Assembly (NCBI GenBank): GCA_010021705.1
Contig: RGMU01000106.1
Coordinates: 1-5,910, forward strand
DNA length: 5,910 bases
Source of the DNA: Chitinophagia bacterium
GTDB lineage: Bacteria > Bacteroidota > Bacteroidia > Chitinophagales > Chitinophagaceae
Direction of reading: 5' to 3'
Position numbers and translations under genes: made by a program. Positions 5,703 through 5,910 of the stretch are shown here, one piece after another; positions within the stretch are counted from its first letter, which is position 1; every line of letters starts with the position of its first letter. The notes below the pieces were generated by a model, which was not told the DNA's origin, made no database searches, and saw nothing but the letters and a program-made list of their open reading frames with translations.

Positions 5703-5910
5703 ATGAGTTTATCTTTTTTAGTGTATTGTAGCCAGCCATTGATAGCAGCGTTTACCGGCTGGTTTACCACTTGGATAGCCTTTGTAATGCTCTTTCACCC
5801 GCGCTACCCGGTGCGCATTTTGGGTATTACCATTCAAGGTATATTCCCAAAGCGCAGGCAAGTGTTTGCAGCAAAATTAGGGGCTGTGGTGGGCAATCAA
5901 TTATTGCATT
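5703..5910 (+). CDS. DUF445-family membrane protein, 5' part only
   Basis: The frame is open from ATG 5703 to the right edge (69 complete codons plus one base), so the gene is cut by the window and not broken. The visible N-terminus has a hydrophobic segment (~5-31) containing the stretch GWFTTWIAFVMLFHPR (19-34), then PVRILGITIQGIFPKRR (36-52) and AAKLGAVVGNQLL (56-68). This succession (G-W-F-T-x-W, M-L-F-H-P, G-x-x-x-Q-G-x-x-P-K-R) is the hallmark of DUF445, a family of membrane proteins of unknown function found in Bacteroidota and Firmicutes. Full-length members have further sequence and usually a second membrane segment near the C-terminus, not visible here. The codons just upstream (GCC ATA GCC) offer no alternative start. 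It is separated from the preceding operon by the terminator and probably has its own promoter. Confidence 0.88.
   Translation, partial: MSLSFLVYCSQPLIAAFTGWFTTWIAFVMLFHPRYPVRILGITIQGIFPKRRQVFAAKLGAVVGNQLLH

Overview
The window looks like a piece of a Bacteroidota chromosome, probably from the Chitinophagaceae/Sphingobacteriia side. Four things point there: A/T-rich leaders with no Shine-Dalgarno in front of the start codons, two exact copies of the Bacteroidota -7 promoter element TAnnTTTG, secreted proteins with Q at the predicted signal-peptidase I cleavage site (AHA|Q and SYA|Q types), and protein families typical of that phylum. Lineage is inferred from these traits only; no search was run.

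Layout, left to right. (1) The 3' part of a plus-strand gene for a coiled-coil plus beta-rich domain protein ends at 560. (2) A minus-strand two-gene unit follows, converging with it across only 8 bp. It encodes a 446-aa ABC/OLD-type AAA ATPase (2416-1076), then, 6 bp downstream, a 166-aa protein (1069-569) with a PD-(D/E)XK-like core. It has the architecture of an ATPase-plus-nuclease defence module and fits none of the named pairs I know. (3) Diverging from it is a plus-strand ABC-2-type exporter ATPase (2586-3344) with no permease beside it. An A/T-rich 11-bp hairpin follows the gene. (4) Two secreted proteins lie in tandem (3489-4790 and 4824-5612) and are paralogous over their last ~180 residues. 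The shared domain resembles, from memory, the DUF4384-like tail of Bacteroidota caspase-family proteins, here without a caspase domain. A strong intrinsic terminator (5641-5671) closes this pair. (5) An exact -7 element lies 10 bp before the start of a DUF445-family membrane protein that runs off the right edge.

How the parts relate: the minus-strand pair is very likely a co-transcribed functional unit, ATPase sensor/motor plus nuclease effector, and is locally A/T-richer than parts of its surroundings. The two secreted paralogues are probably co-transcribed and act at the cell envelope. The exporter ATPase and DUF445 gene look like ordinary housekeeping neighbours. No tRNA, rRNA, CRISPR array, insertion sequence or attachment site was seen, and no intergenic stretch exceeds about 170 bp.
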